The notes under the pieces: generated by a model
The model's database searches: none
Seen by the model: the letters and a program-made list of their open reading frames with translations, nothing else
Told to the model about the DNA's origin: nothing
Shown here: positions 45,477 through 53,640 of the stretch, piece after piece
How the letters are laid out: each line of letters opens with the position of its first letter
Position numbering within the stretch: the first letter of the stretch is position 1
Program-made: the position numbers and the translations under genes
IMG/VR virus record: IMGVR_UViG_3300025237_000002
Coordinates: 1 to 64,000 of that record
Direction: 5' to 3' (one strand)
Source: a virus
DNA length: 64,000 bases

Positions 45477-45797
45477 ATGGAACATAACGAAATTATTAAA
45501 ATCATTAACAGAAAAGTTAATTGGGAATCAAAAGAGTTAGTTAAACTAATTAAATCAGAATCAGAAAATCAAATTAAAATCAGTTTTTGTCATATTGGTG
45601 GTTATGAACTTTTAAAAGATGGGACAAAAACCGAAATCTGTACGTCATTAGAACAGGTTCAAGGTATGTTATATAATTCAGATATTGAATTTGATGAAAG
45701 TATTAAAGACCCATATATATTGGCTGATAAATATGGTGATGAATGGGGTGAAGGATATAATGATGGTGGTGGTAGTGGATGGATTGAGTGGGAATAA
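45477..45797 (+). CDS. Hypothetical protein (106 aa)
   Basis: A 106-aa acidic protein beginning at ATG 45477, two bases after the NamPRT stop. Gly/Trp-rich C-terminus (GGGSGWIEWE). One-base overlap with the next gene. Confidence 0.55.
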   Translation: MEHNEIIKIINRKVNWESKELVKLIKSESENQIKISFCHIGGYELLKDGTKTEICTSLEQVQGMLYNSDIEFDESIKDPYILADKYGDEWGEGYNDGGGSGWIEWE

Positions 45798-46003
45798 TGA
45801 ATTGGATTAAGTTTATAGAAGATGATTCCAGTACATATCCCGAAGAAGGTGTTGATGTGTTAGTAAGTGATGGTAAACGTCATGACGTTGCTTGGTATAT
45901 AATGAGTGGTGACTATAAATGGCTTAAAGATGACGTACTAAACGATGATGTAAATGATTTTAAAGATTTCATTATCACTAAGTGGTCATATATAAATGAA
46001 TAA
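45797..46003 (+). CDS. DUF551-like small protein
   Basis: A 68-aa protein whose pattern (W..F.......YPEEGVDVLVSDGKRHDVAWY, then ITKWSYIN) resembles DUF551, with the opening 'W..v....P.....VLv' and closing 'vThW..lp'. Function unknown. Confidence 0.5.
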   Translation: MNWIKFIEDDSSTYPEEGVDVLVSDGKRHDVAWYIMSGDYKWLKDDVLNDDVNDFKDFIITKWSYINE

Positions 46004-46005
46004 TT

Positions 46006-46584
46006 ATGGAAGAAATAATACTGATATTAGAAACGAGTAAAGGATTCACAAAAATGAATACCACTATGAATAAAGTATGTGGTATTTTAAATACTATTGG
46101 CGACCTTAAGAATTGGCAAGTTATTAATCGTTACTCCAACACCAAGCATGACCTTATCAAGACAATTGATAGAGAATATATGCACATGAGAAAGAAAGGT
46201 TGGGATAGAATATTTTTATTCTTTGATTTACATGGAACTGTAATCAAACCTAATTATGAAGAGGGTAATGTGGAATTGAACTATTATCCCTATGCTAAGG
46301 AAACTCTTCAATTATTAACTGGTAGAGCTGACCTAGATTTAAACATCTATACTTGCTCACATCAACATGAAATAGTTGAGTATCAAAGACTTTTTAAATT
46401 GGATGGTATTCACTTCAAGTATGTGAATGAGAATCCTGATGTACAAAGTAATGGATATGGTAATTACGACATTAAACCTTATATGAATGTAATGTTTGAA
46501 GATAAGGCTGGGTTCTTCGGTGAAACCGATTGGGAACCAATATACAATCATTTTAAAGGTATATATGGAGAAAATAGTTTATGA
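46006..46584 (+). CDS. HAD-like phosphatase
   Basis: A 192-aa protein with the HAD motif I variant FLFFDLHGTV (residues ~66-75; nucleophile Asp followed by an LH in place of xD) and a later MFEDKAGFFG motif. An N-terminal ~55-residue extension is helical. The substitution of the second Asp makes phosphatase activity uncertain. Confidence 0.65.
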   Translation: MEEIILILETSKGFTKMNTTMNKVCGILNTIGDLKNWQVINRYSNTKHDLIKTIDREYMHMRKKGWDRIFLFFDLHGTVIKPNYEEGNVELNYYPYAKETLQLLTGRADLDLNIYTCSHQHEIVEYQRLFKLDGIHFKYVNENPDVQSNGYGNYDIKPYMNVMFEDKAGFFGETDWEPIYNHFKGIYGENSL

Positions 46585-46924
46585 TATTAATGAGGTGTTA
46601 GAGGAATACGAATGTGATTGGAGGTCAGTTTTAGAATTGAAAAACCCAACATTATTTTTCCATGAATACCCAACTAAAGATACTGATTGGGATGATGTCT
46701 ATCGAGATATGTCAGGTTGGAATGGTGCTTACGTTGGTTCAGTTTATCTTAAACTTGGTATTAAGAGAATGGATGGATGGATGTGTAAAGAGATTATGAA
46801 AGGTGAAGAAGAATCCAAGTATACAAAAGAACAAATGGAATATATGATAAAGTATAACCCACATGTTCACCCAATAATAAAAACTAATTTACTTGAAAAC
46901 TTACAAACAATTTGGAATATATGA
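46565..46924 (+). CDS. Hypothetical protein (119 aa)
   Basis: A 119-aa protein starting at ATG 46565 inside the end of the HAD gene. Not recognised. ATGA overlap with the next ORF. Confidence 0.55.
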   Translation: MEKIVYDINEVLEEYECDWRSVLELKNPTLFFHEYPTKDTDWDDVYRDMSGWNGAYVGSVYLKLGIKRMDGWMCKEIMKGEEESKYTKEQMEYMIKYNPHVHPIIKTNLLENLQTIWNI

Positions 46925-47073
46925 ATGAAATTAAAGGTGGTGACGGTGTTTTAATAGTGGAACATTCTGGTTATTTTAAGGTATATGATTATGGTGATGA
47001 CTTATATATATTTTTAGGTCCAGATAAACAGAGTTTAAGAGATTTTACAATAAAAGAAATATATAATGAGTAA
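46921..47073 (+). CDS. Small hypothetical protein (50 aa)
   Basis: A 50-aa protein (MNEIKGGDGVLIVEHSGYFKVYDYG...) with a beta-rich pattern. Overlaps both neighbours by 4-8 bases. Confidence 0.5.
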   Translation: MNEIKGGDGVLIVEHSGYFKVYDYGDDLYIFLGPDKQSLRDFTIKEIYNE

Positions 47074-47260
47074 AACAGCTAGAATTGAATTAGAAAATAT
47101 TAAATGTTCTGATGGTTGGACTGGATTAGCCAACGATTTAGGGTATTCAAACGAAGATGCTAGAGACATTTTCGAATACGGGGAATATGGACATATTACC
47201 ATTGAAGTTGATGAGAATTTAAATATCATTGGCGGTAAAATACATCCATTTAAAAAATGA
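47066..47260 (+). CDS. Small hypothetical protein (64 aa)
   Basis: A 64-aa acidic protein (SKTARIELENIKCSDGW...). Not recognised. ATGA overlap with the next gene. Confidence 0.55.
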   Translation: MSKTARIELENIKCSDGWTGLANDLGYSNEDARDIFEYGEYGHITIEVDENLNIIGGKIHPFKK

Positions 47261-47613
47261 GTGATATAGTACATTATAGAGGTATTCTATATGAGGTTCA
47301 CCCTCAAAACAACGAGACCATTCAAGAAACGGCTGAGAGATTATTCAATGAGGGAGGTCATAAAGTAAGTGATTATTCCAAAGAATTTTATAGGGGTGAT
47401 TGGGTAAGAACACTATGCGCATATGCAGAAAATTACTTCCTATTCAATTATAAACTATATATAATAAAAAAAGAGGAACTAGACCCAAATGATGATATTA
47501 TCAGTGCTTCATTCAACGAAGATGGTTCTATTGATTTTGAACTTAAATACTATAATGGCGGTGCTAGTATGCAAGAAGCATTAGAATCTGCCATGAAAAA
47601 ATTAAATCTATGA
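47257..47613 (+). CDS. Hypothetical protein (118 aa)
   Basis: A 118-aa protein, not recognised. The C-terminus (GGASMQEALESAMKKLNL) is helical. ATGA overlap with the RlmN-like gene. Confidence 0.55.
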   Translation: MSDIVHYRGILYEVHPQNNETIQETAERLFNEGGHKVSDYSKEFYRGDWVRTLCAYAENYFLFNYKLYIIKKEELDPNDDIISASFNEDGSIDFELKYYNGGASMQEALESAMKKLNL

Positions 47614-48554
47614 AAAAATTCGAAGCCGTTAAAGCAATTCAAAGTACTGATGAGAACGTAATGAAATTCGTTTTCACAACCAAAAACGCTGTTGCTGAAG
47701 CAGTGTTGTATAAATACCCGACCTATGAAAAAAGAACGGTAATCTGTTGCTCAACCCAAAGTGGTTGTCCAGTAGGTTGTCGATTTTGTGGTACAGGTGA
47801 CTTCTTTGTTAGGTCATTGAAAGCCGATGAAATTGTTTATCAAGTTGACCATTGTTTAGAGAGTCAAAGTGTTGATGCTAGTAAGATTCAGAATTTCCAA
47901 ATTATGGTTATGTCAATGGGTGAACCAATGCTTAACTATAAGGAGTTAGAGAAAGCTTTTCGTATTTTAAATGAAAAGTATCCACAAGCTAAATTATTAA
48001 TCAGTACAGTAGGTCCAAAGGTGAATTACGAACCTCTTATGGCTCTTGCTGAAGAAATAGATACCATTGGATTACAATTTTCTGTACATGAAAGCACCGA
48101 TGAAAAAAGAGATGCTTTAATCCCATTCAAGAGTAAACTTACCCTTGAAGAAATATCAATGGTTGGTGAAGTGTTTTTAGCTCGTACAGGTCGTAAACCA
48201 TTTTATAATTACTGCGCTCATGATGACAATTCGTCAGATGAAGATGCTGATAGAATTACCGAATTGTTTAACCCTGATGTTTTTGAGGCGACCATTTCAG
48301 TAATTTGTGAAAAAGATGAAAGTGTTTCGGCATCAAATATAAGGCAACAAACCCTAGCCAATGACTTCAACCAAAAACTAACCGATAGAGGGTTCTCAAC
48401 AAGAACATTTGACCCAGCTGGTCAAGATGATATTGGTGGTGGTTGTGGGCAATTATGGTTTGTTCAAGATTGGATGAAAAAGAATCCAGAATATGCGAGA
48501 AAATCAGTAGGATTTGGATTGGAAGATATTCATGCACCACAAGAACTAGAATAA
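47610..48554 (+). CDS. RlmN-like radical SAM RNA methyltransferase
   Basis: A 314-aa protein with the radical SAM motif CPVGCRFC (Cys53, 57, 60), a VMSMGEPMLNYKEL motif and a C-terminal GGGCGQLW, whose Cys corresponds to the resolving cysteine of RlmN/Cfr. RlmN methylates C2 of A2503 in 23S rRNA and A37 of some tRNAs; Cfr methylates C8. About 40 residues shorter than bacterial RlmN at the N-terminus, losing the helix-hairpin domain. The likely target here is tRNA from the phage cluster or host ribosomes. Confidence 0.82.
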   Translation: MKKFEAVKAIQSTDENVMKFVFTTKNAVAEAVLYKYPTYEKRTVICCSTQSGCPVGCRFCGTGDFFVRSLKADEIVYQVDHCLESQSVDASKIQNFQIMVMSMGEPMLNYKELEKAFRILNEKYPQAKLLISTVGPKVNYEPLMALAEEIDTIGLQFSVHESTDEKRDALIPFKSKLTLEEISMVGEVFLARTGRKPFYNYCAHDDNSSDEDADRITELFNPDVFEATISVICEKDESVSASNIRQQTLANDFNQKLTDRGFSTRTFDPAGQDDIGGGCGQLWFVQDWMKKNPEYARKSVGFGLEDIHAPQELE

Positions 48555-48559
48555 ATCTT

Positions 48560-49093
48560 ATGTTAGATAAATTAAAACAAATAGAGAGTAAAGAATTACG
48601 TGACCTTTTATTGGACTCTGATAACTGGAATACGTTAGATGTGGACTATACACCACCTCGTGTTGAGAGATTATGGATGCAATATGACGATGAACATCGA
48701 TTATTGATACATAAGATTCATCCATGTACCAAAGAGGAAGCGTTATTTCACCCACACCCTTGGAAATCAGCGGTTCACGTACTACCAGTTGGTGGTGGAT
48801 ATGGACATAGTGTTGGTGTTATGAATATGTTTGGTGATAAACATATTCATTGTGAAATGGAGGTTCATGGTGAGATGTATTACGAGATGTTAAAACAGGT
48901 TACTTGTCATTCAGTTAGACCAATAGGTTTTCCAGTTTATACAGTAATGTTGATAGGTAAACCAATCTGGAAATGCAATGAGGAAACGTTTCAATATACC
49001 CTAAAAGTTAAGCCAACTGATTTGAAACCTTTAAACGATAAAGCTAAAAAAGAGCTTTTAGAAGTGGTAAGCAAACACTTTCAATTTAGATAA
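48560..49093 (+). CDS. Hypothetical protein (177 aa), cupin-like
   Basis: A 177-aa protein starting at ATG 48560, five bases after the RlmN-like stop. It has a His-rich core (FHPHPWKSAVHVLPVGGGYGHSVG, then GDKHIHCEMEVHGEMYYEM), which resembles a metal-binding cupin barrel. Function unknown. Confidence 0.5.
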   Translation: MLDKLKQIESKELRDLLLDSDNWNTLDVDYTPPRVERLWMQYDDEHRLLIHKIHPCTKEEALFHPHPWKSAVHVLPVGGGYGHSVGVMNMFGDKHIHCEMEVHGEMYYEMLKQVTCHSVRPIGFPVYTVMLIGKPIWKCNEETFQYTLKVKPTDLKPLNDKAKKELLEVVSKHFQFR

Positions 49094-49101
49094 AATAAGA
49101 T

Positions 49102-49458
49102 ATGAAAAAATTTATAGTAGTAATTAAACAACATGGTGAAGGTTGTGGCTATATGATAGCTTGCGGTCAAAAGACAGTTGAAATAGAGGCTAAGGATATC
49201 GAACAAGCTGGTCAGAGATTCATTTCAATGATGAGATGTTTTGAGGATGATGACGTATCTTGGACTAAAGATTATGGTGGTTATTATGATGAAAATTCAT
49301 TAGAAAGTGCTGTTATACATGAGGTTATTGATACTAAAAAAATTGACACTGCTGGTGTTTATGCAGCGTTAGTAACTGAGGAATGTAAAGCATTAGTTGC
49401 TGAACAAAATAAGGCTGAAAAGGTAGAGTATGAACGTTTAAAAAAGAAATTTGGATGA
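49102..49458 (+). CDS. Hypothetical protein (118 aa)
   Basis: A 118-aa protein with a strand-rich N-terminus (KFIVVIKQHGEGCGYMIACGQ) and helical C-terminus. Overlaps the next gene by four bases. Confidence 0.55.
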   Translation: MKKFIVVIKQHGEGCGYMIACGQKTVEIEAKDIEQAGQRFISMMRCFEDDDVSWTKDYGGYYDENSLESAVIHEVIDTKKIDTAGVYAALVTEECKALVAEQNKAEKVEYERLKKKFG

Positions 49459-49838
49459 AAAATATATTTAAGAATAACTTTGGATTAACTAAGTCTAAAT
49501 TTAAAGGAAGTGGTAAAAGTACTATCTCAATAAATGGTAAATCCTATGTTGGAAATAACGTTACCGTTGCTGGTAATAAGGTCTACATCGATGGTAAATT
49601 ATCGGACGGTGAAGAGTCTAAAGAAATCACTATTATTGTTGATGGAAACATAGATAAATTAGATGTTGACGTAGCTAATCAAATTAGAGTTAATGGTGAT
49701 GTTAAATCACTTAAAACAACTTCAGGTGATGTAGAGGTTTATGGTAATGTTGATGGAAACGTTAAAACTATGAGTGGTGACGTAGAATGCAAATCGATTG
49801 CTGGTGACGTAGAAACAATGAGTGGAGATATAAATTAA
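49455..49838 (+). CDS. Repetitive beta-solenoid-like protein (127 aa)
   Basis: A 127-aa protein with short repeats of the form GDVExxxxxGDVxxMSG: QIRVNGDVKSLKTTSGDVEVYGNVDGNVKTMSGDVECKSIAGDVETMSGD. These read like rungs of a beta-helix, as in DUF4097 or bactofilin-type domains. No signal peptide. Might polymerise or cap a structure. Confidence 0.6.
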   Translation: MKNIFKNNFGLTKSKFKGSGKSTISINGKSYVGNNVTVAGNKVYIDGKLSDGEESKEITIIVDGNIDKLDVDVANQIRVNGDVKSLKTTSGDVEVYGNVDGNVKTMSGDVECKSIAGDVETMSGDIN

Positions 49839-49843
49839 AGAAA

Positions 49844-50533
49844 ATGAAAATAGCCGTATTTACTGGAGCTGGAATCAGCCAAGAAAGTGGGATAGCCACT
49901 TATAGAGACCATGAAGATGGTATGTGGTATGAGTATCATACTGAGGAAGTTGCAAGCGCAGAAGCTTGGAAGAATACACCTGAAAAGGTATTAGAATTTC
50001 ATAATGTTATGCGTGGAAAGTGTCGTAATGTAGAAGCTAATATAGCCCACGAAGCTCTAGCTAAACTTGAAGAGAAACACGAGGTTACGATTGTAACCCA
50101 AAACGTTGATGACTTACACGAGAAAGGTGGTTCAACCAACGTATTACATATTCATGGTGAGATAATGAAAGGTAGAGATAGCTTTGATAAAATATTAGAC
50201 CTTGAAGGTGATTTGAATATAGGTGACAAAGATGAATATGGTGAACAAATCCGACCACATACCGTTTTATTCGGTGAAGAACCATTTCATTGGTTTGAGG
50301 CTTTGAATGCAATCAACGATGCTGACGTATTTTTGATTATAGGAACATCATTCTCAATAGGTTACACAATGTTCATATTAGGTGCTTGTAAGTCTGATTG
50401 TAAAGTGATTTACATTGACCCTAAACCAGATTTAGGTATTCACCATGCTGGTAGTGATGATGTTGAGTTGATATATGCTAAGGCGACTAAAGGAGTGCCA
50501 GCAACAGTAGATAAATTAATGAAAAATACTTAA
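49844..50533 (+). CDS. Sir2-family NAD+-dependent protein
   Basis: A 229-aa sirtuin: FTGAGISQESGIATYRD (residues ~6-22) binds NAD+, TQNVDDLHEKGG (~84-95) and LHIHGE (catalytic His near 100) follow, then RPHTVLFGEEPFHW and IIGTSFSIGYTM. The zinc CxxC pairs of classical deacylases are absent, so the structural zinc is lost. It may deacylate or de-ADP-ribosylate, or consume NAD+. In the setting of NAD+ synthesis it may be a regulator. Confidence 0.87.
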   Translation: MKIAVFTGAGISQESGIATYRDHEDGMWYEYHTEEVASAEAWKNTPEKVLEFHNVMRGKCRNVEANIAHEALAKLEEKHEVTIVTQNVDDLHEKGGSTNVLHIHGEIMKGRDSFDKILDLEGDLNIGDKDEYGEQIRPHTVLFGEEPFHWFEALNAINDADVFLIIGTSFSIGYTMFILGACKSDCKVIYIDPKPDLGIHHAGSDDVELIYAKATKGVPATVDKLMKNT

Positions 50534-50540
50534 CGATTCG

Positions 50541-50572
50541 TTAGGTTATATCAATTATGTTTAGTATCTTTG
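50541..50572 (+). promoter_or_regulatory. Bacteroidota-type promoter (TTAG/TATCTTTG variant)
   Basis: TTAG at 50541-50544, 20 bp, TATCTTTG at 50565-50572, with ATG only five bases later (50577), so the mRNA is nearly leaderless. Confidence 0.7.
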
Positions 50573-50576
50573 TCGT

Positions 50577-51446
50577 ATGAAACACATCGTAAGAATTGCT
50601 CCGTCACCGACTGGACAATTACATATAGGAACATTAAGGACTGCGTATTTTAATTGGTTGATAGCCAATCAAAATCCCGACAGCACATTCATTGTGCGAA
50701 TCGATGACACAGATTTATCTCGTTCTCAAGATGACCTCATTCAACCAATATTTGATTCCTTAACCAGTTATGGTTTAAAATGGGATTTAACATTCAGACA
50801 ATCAAGTAGATTTAGTCGATACCAAGATTTGGCACAAGACTTAATCAACAGTGGTAAAGCTATTAGAAGTGATGGTGCCGTTATGTTAAATAATGTACAC
50901 GCATATAGTTTAGATGCTGATGATGCAGATTTAAAATGGACTGATACCATCACAGGACCTAAAACTAAGATATCACCAGATTTGGGTTTCTTAATAAGAA
51001 ACCAAGTGATTATCAAAAGTGATGGTTCGCCAACATATAATTTCGCAAGTGCGGTTGATGATATGGATTATGGTGTAACTTGGATTGTTAGAGGTACTGA
51101 CCATATAGTTAATACCTATAAGCAAGTAATCTTCTTTAACTTATTTGGAAAGCCATTACCATTATTTACACACGTAGGTTTGGTTTGTCATCCATCAGGA
51201 AAGAAGGTATCAAAGAGAGATAGTGATTCAATGGATTTATCACAATACATCCCTGATGCATTATTAAACTACGTATTACGACTTGGATGGTCACCAAGTC
51301 AAGACGACAAAACTAATAATATAATTCCAATGGACAAAGCAATTAACTTGTTTTTATCTGGTGGTAAAATGAGAGCACCTAACAGTAAATTAGATTTAAC
51401 TAAATTACAATGGTACAATAAAAAATACACAAATGGCAATAATTAA
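50577..51446 (+). CDS. Truncated glutamyl-tRNA synthetase-like enzyme
   Basis: A 289-aa class I synthetase core: RIAPSPTGQLHIGTLRTAYFNWL carries the HIGH motif (residues ~7-29), RGTDHIVNTYKQ binds the amino acid, and HPSGKKVSKRDS (~205-216) is the KMSKS loop. The C-terminal anticodon-binding domain of GluRS is missing, as in Glu-Q-RS (YadB), which glutamylates queuosine on tRNA-Asp. The intact KVSKR loop is closer to GluRS than to Glu-Q-RS. It might charge phage tRNA-Gln or tRNA-Glu without reading the anticodon. Confidence 0.85.
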   Translation: MKHIVRIAPSPTGQLHIGTLRTAYFNWLIANQNPDSTFIVRIDDTDLSRSQDDLIQPIFDSLTSYGLKWDLTFRQSSRFSRYQDLAQDLINSGKAIRSDGAVMLNNVHAYSLDADDADLKWTDTITGPKTKISPDLGFLIRNQVIIKSDGSPTYNFASAVDDMDYGVTWIVRGTDHIVNTYKQVIFFNLFGKPLPLFTHVGLVCHPSGKKVSKRDSDSMDLSQYIPDALLNYVLRLGWSPSQDDKTNNIIPMDKAINLFLSGGKMRAPNSKLDLTKLQWYNKKYTNGNN

Positions 51447-51792
51447 ATTTAACCTTGAAGCTAAACATCTAATCTTACTAAAGTTTTTAGATTGGGAACT
51501 CATCAAAGATGATAATAATAAACTAAGTACAGTAATTGAAGAAGGGGCAACAACACCATTTGGTGGAATTAGCTTGGTTGAAGATATTGGTGTTATGATT
51601 TTTGGTAAACCAGAGGGTGACTTTGACCCAATTAATGAATATGGAACTCAATACTCTGACGAACAAGAGCGTGAGATTGGAAGGTTATTTTCAGAATTAC
51701 CGATGGCATTGGAGATAGTTTTATTTCTTCAGACATTTGAAGTTGGGGTTTACAAAAGAAAGTGGAACCTTAAAAATTGGAAAAAGATATGA
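51433..51792 (+). CDS. Hypothetical protein (119 aa)
   Basis: A 119-aa protein, not recognised, overlapping the GluRS-like gene by 14 bases. The TTPFGGISLVEDIGVMIFGKP segment suggests mixed alpha/beta. Confidence 0.55.
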   Translation: MAIIKFNLEAKHLILLKFLDWELIKDDNNKLSTVIEEGATTPFGGISLVEDIGVMIFGKPEGDFDPINEYGTQYSDEQEREIGRLFSELPMALEIVLFLQTFEVGVYKRKWNLKNWKKI

Positions 51793-51995
51793 AAATAAAT
51801 AATTGTATGAATTGTGGAACAGAGCAACAACTAGTAGATGTTGACGAGTTTTATTGTGAAAGATGTGGGGCTAATAATCGAGCTGATGGGTGGTGTGAAC
51901 AACCTGACCCACAAGAGTCTGAAAGACAACAAGATTTTTATGATAATGGACACGATTATAGAGACAAACAAGATTTTGAAAGAGGTAGAAATTAA
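51789..51995 (+). CDS. Small zinc-ribbon protein (68 aa)
   Basis: Begins at ATG 51789. CMNCG and, 15 residues later, CERCG form a clear zinc ribbon. The C-terminus is acidic and Gln-rich. Could be a regulator or a linker. Confidence 0.65.
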   Translation: MKINNCMNCGTEQQLVDVDEFYCERCGANNRADGWCEQPDPQESERQQDFYDNGHDYRDKQDFERGRN

Positions 51996-52010
51996 TTTTA
52001 AATAAGATAT

Positions 52011-52973
52011 ATGAAAATAGATTCAGTAATTATTAATTTGAACCAAAGCGATAGTCTTATCAATAAAGTCTATGAACGATTAGCTGCAATGAGACATAAA
52101 GTACCAATGGGTAAAGCCAACATTCAGGTATTTTCTGATGGTGAAACTTGCGTTGATTTCTCAACACCAGTTCGTGGTAAAAGAGTTTTCTTAGTGACAT
52201 CACCTAATTCACCTTTAAAACGTGAACAATTGAATTTTGCAATTGATGCTGCTAGAAGAGCAAGTGCGGTTGAAATAATTCCTATCTTACCATATTTTCC
52301 ATATGCTAGACAAGATAAACGTGACCAACGTAGAGGACCAATAGGTGCTAGGGTTTACGCTGATTCATTACAAGATGTTGGCGCAACGTCAATCATCACA
52401 TTTGATTTACATTCAGACCAAATAGAAGGTTTCTTCAAAATACCTGTAATTCATTTAAGAGGTAAGTATTTGTTCTGTGAATTTATACACGAAATTAGCG
52501 ATGTTAACACCGTTTTATGTTCACCCGATGCTGGTGGGTTAAAACGTGTTAAAAAGATTAGAGACCGTATATATGAGAAGTATGATAACAAAATGTCATT
52601 CGTTTCAATAGACAAAACTAGAACACAAGCCAATAAGACTGATAGTGTTGAAATATTAGGTGAGGTTAAAGGTAAAAATGTTATCATGATTGATGATATG
52701 TGTGATACTGGTGGTACTTTGATTAAGGGTGCTGAGGCTTTGATAAACGCTGGGGCAACTTCAGTAAAAGTACTAGTAACTCACGCAATATTAAGTGGTG
52801 ACGCAAGTCTTAACTTGGGTGCATCAATAATAGAACAATTTATATGTTCAGATTCACTTACCCATAGGGGTGTAGGTTCTGATATGGACGGAAAAATGAA
52901 AGTAATATCAACTGCAACTGACTTAGCAAATGCTATTGTTAGTATCAATGTTGATGGAAGTATAAACCGATAA
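52011..52973 (+). CDS. prs: Ribose-phosphate pyrophosphokinase (PRPP synthetase)
   Basis: A 320-aa protein of normal Prs length. Active-site flag and loops: FSDGETCVDFSTPVRG, IPILPYFPYARQDKRDQRRGPIGARVYAD, FDLHSDQIEGFF (His and Asp metal ligands), SPDAGG, and the PRPP loop MIDDMCDTGGTL (~226-237). Makes PRPP from ribose 5-phosphate and ATP, the co-substrate for the phage NamPRT. Confidence 0.94.
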   Translation: MKIDSVIINLNQSDSLINKVYERLAAMRHKVPMGKANIQVFSDGETCVDFSTPVRGKRVFLVTSPNSPLKREQLNFAIDAARRASAVEIIPILPYFPYARQDKRDQRRGPIGARVYADSLQDVGATSIITFDLHSDQIEGFFKIPVIHLRGKYLFCEFIHEISDVNTVLCSPDAGGLKRVKKIRDRIYEKYDNKMSFVSIDKTRTQANKTDSVEILGEVKGKNVIMIDDMCDTGGTLIKGAEALINAGATSVKVLVTHAILSGDASLNLGASIIEQFICSDSLTHRGVGSDMDGKMKVISTATDLANAIVSINVDGSINR

Positions 52974-52976
52974 AAT

Positions 52977-53168
52977 ATGATGTGGAAAATACCAAAAATG
53001 TGGAGGTGGAGAATAAATAAAATTTGGACAGATTTTTGGTATAATTATCATCCAGACCCAAATCCAAAATATGGTGGAAGAAGCCGTAGTTATTATACTT
53101 TTAGAGAATCAAGACTTGCATTAGTGATAGCAATAATAACAATGGTAATAATAATATTTACACTATGA
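52977..53168 (+). CDS. Small membrane protein (63 aa)
   Basis: A 63-aa basic, Trp-rich protein with a single C-terminal membrane helix (residues ~46-63), giving a tail-anchored topology. ATG overlap with the next gene. Confidence 0.55.
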   Translation: MMWKIPKMWRWRINKIWTDFWYNYHPDPNPKYGGRSRSYYTFRESRLALVIAIITMVIIIFTL

Positions 53169-53377
53169 AAACATTTAATTTAAGAATTTTATTCCCATCA
53201 TCGAATAAGTATAAAACTGGTAAGTCATACACTGAGAGCATTTATGCTACGAATGTGCGTTATCATGACACACATTTAGAATTTTGGGATAACGAATCAC
53301 AATGTGTAATAGCTTCATACCCATCACAATATACTATTATAGAAAGTATTGAAGATGATGATATGGACACAAATTAA
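53165..53377 (+). CDS. Hypothetical protein (70 aa)
   Basis: A 70-aa beta-rich soluble protein, not recognised. Confidence 0.55.
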   Translation: MKTFNLRILFPSSNKYKTGKSYTESIYATNVRYHDTHLEFWDNESQCVIASYPSQYTIIESIEDDDMDTN

Positions 53378-53382
53378 ACGAT

Positions 53383-53619
53383 ATGGAAGTACATGAATTG
53401 ATTGCAAAATTACAAAAATGTGACCCTCACGCAACGGTCATAAGAACATCATCTAATTTTGAATTGAATGGTGCTAGTGTTAAAGCTAGTGGTGTTCATG
53501 AAAGTAAAACTGGTGAGAAGCGTCAAACGAATTGTCGTGATGCTTTTGATGGTACAGAATACACTACCGAAACTTGGAGTACCTTTGGTGGCGAAGAATC
53601 GATAATTTCAATAAGTTAA
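53383..53619 (+). CDS. Hypothetical protein (78 aa)
   Basis: A 78-aa protein. MEVHELIAKLQKCDPHATVIRTSSNFELNGASV resembles the 'L...L...dpda.V' opening common in small phage proteins. Function unknown. Confidence 0.55.
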   Translation: MEVHELIAKLQKCDPHATVIRTSSNFELNGASVKASGVHESKTGEKRQTNCRDAFDGTEYTTETWSTFGGEESIISIS

Positions 53620-53640
53620 CAGTAAAATTAGTACAAACAA

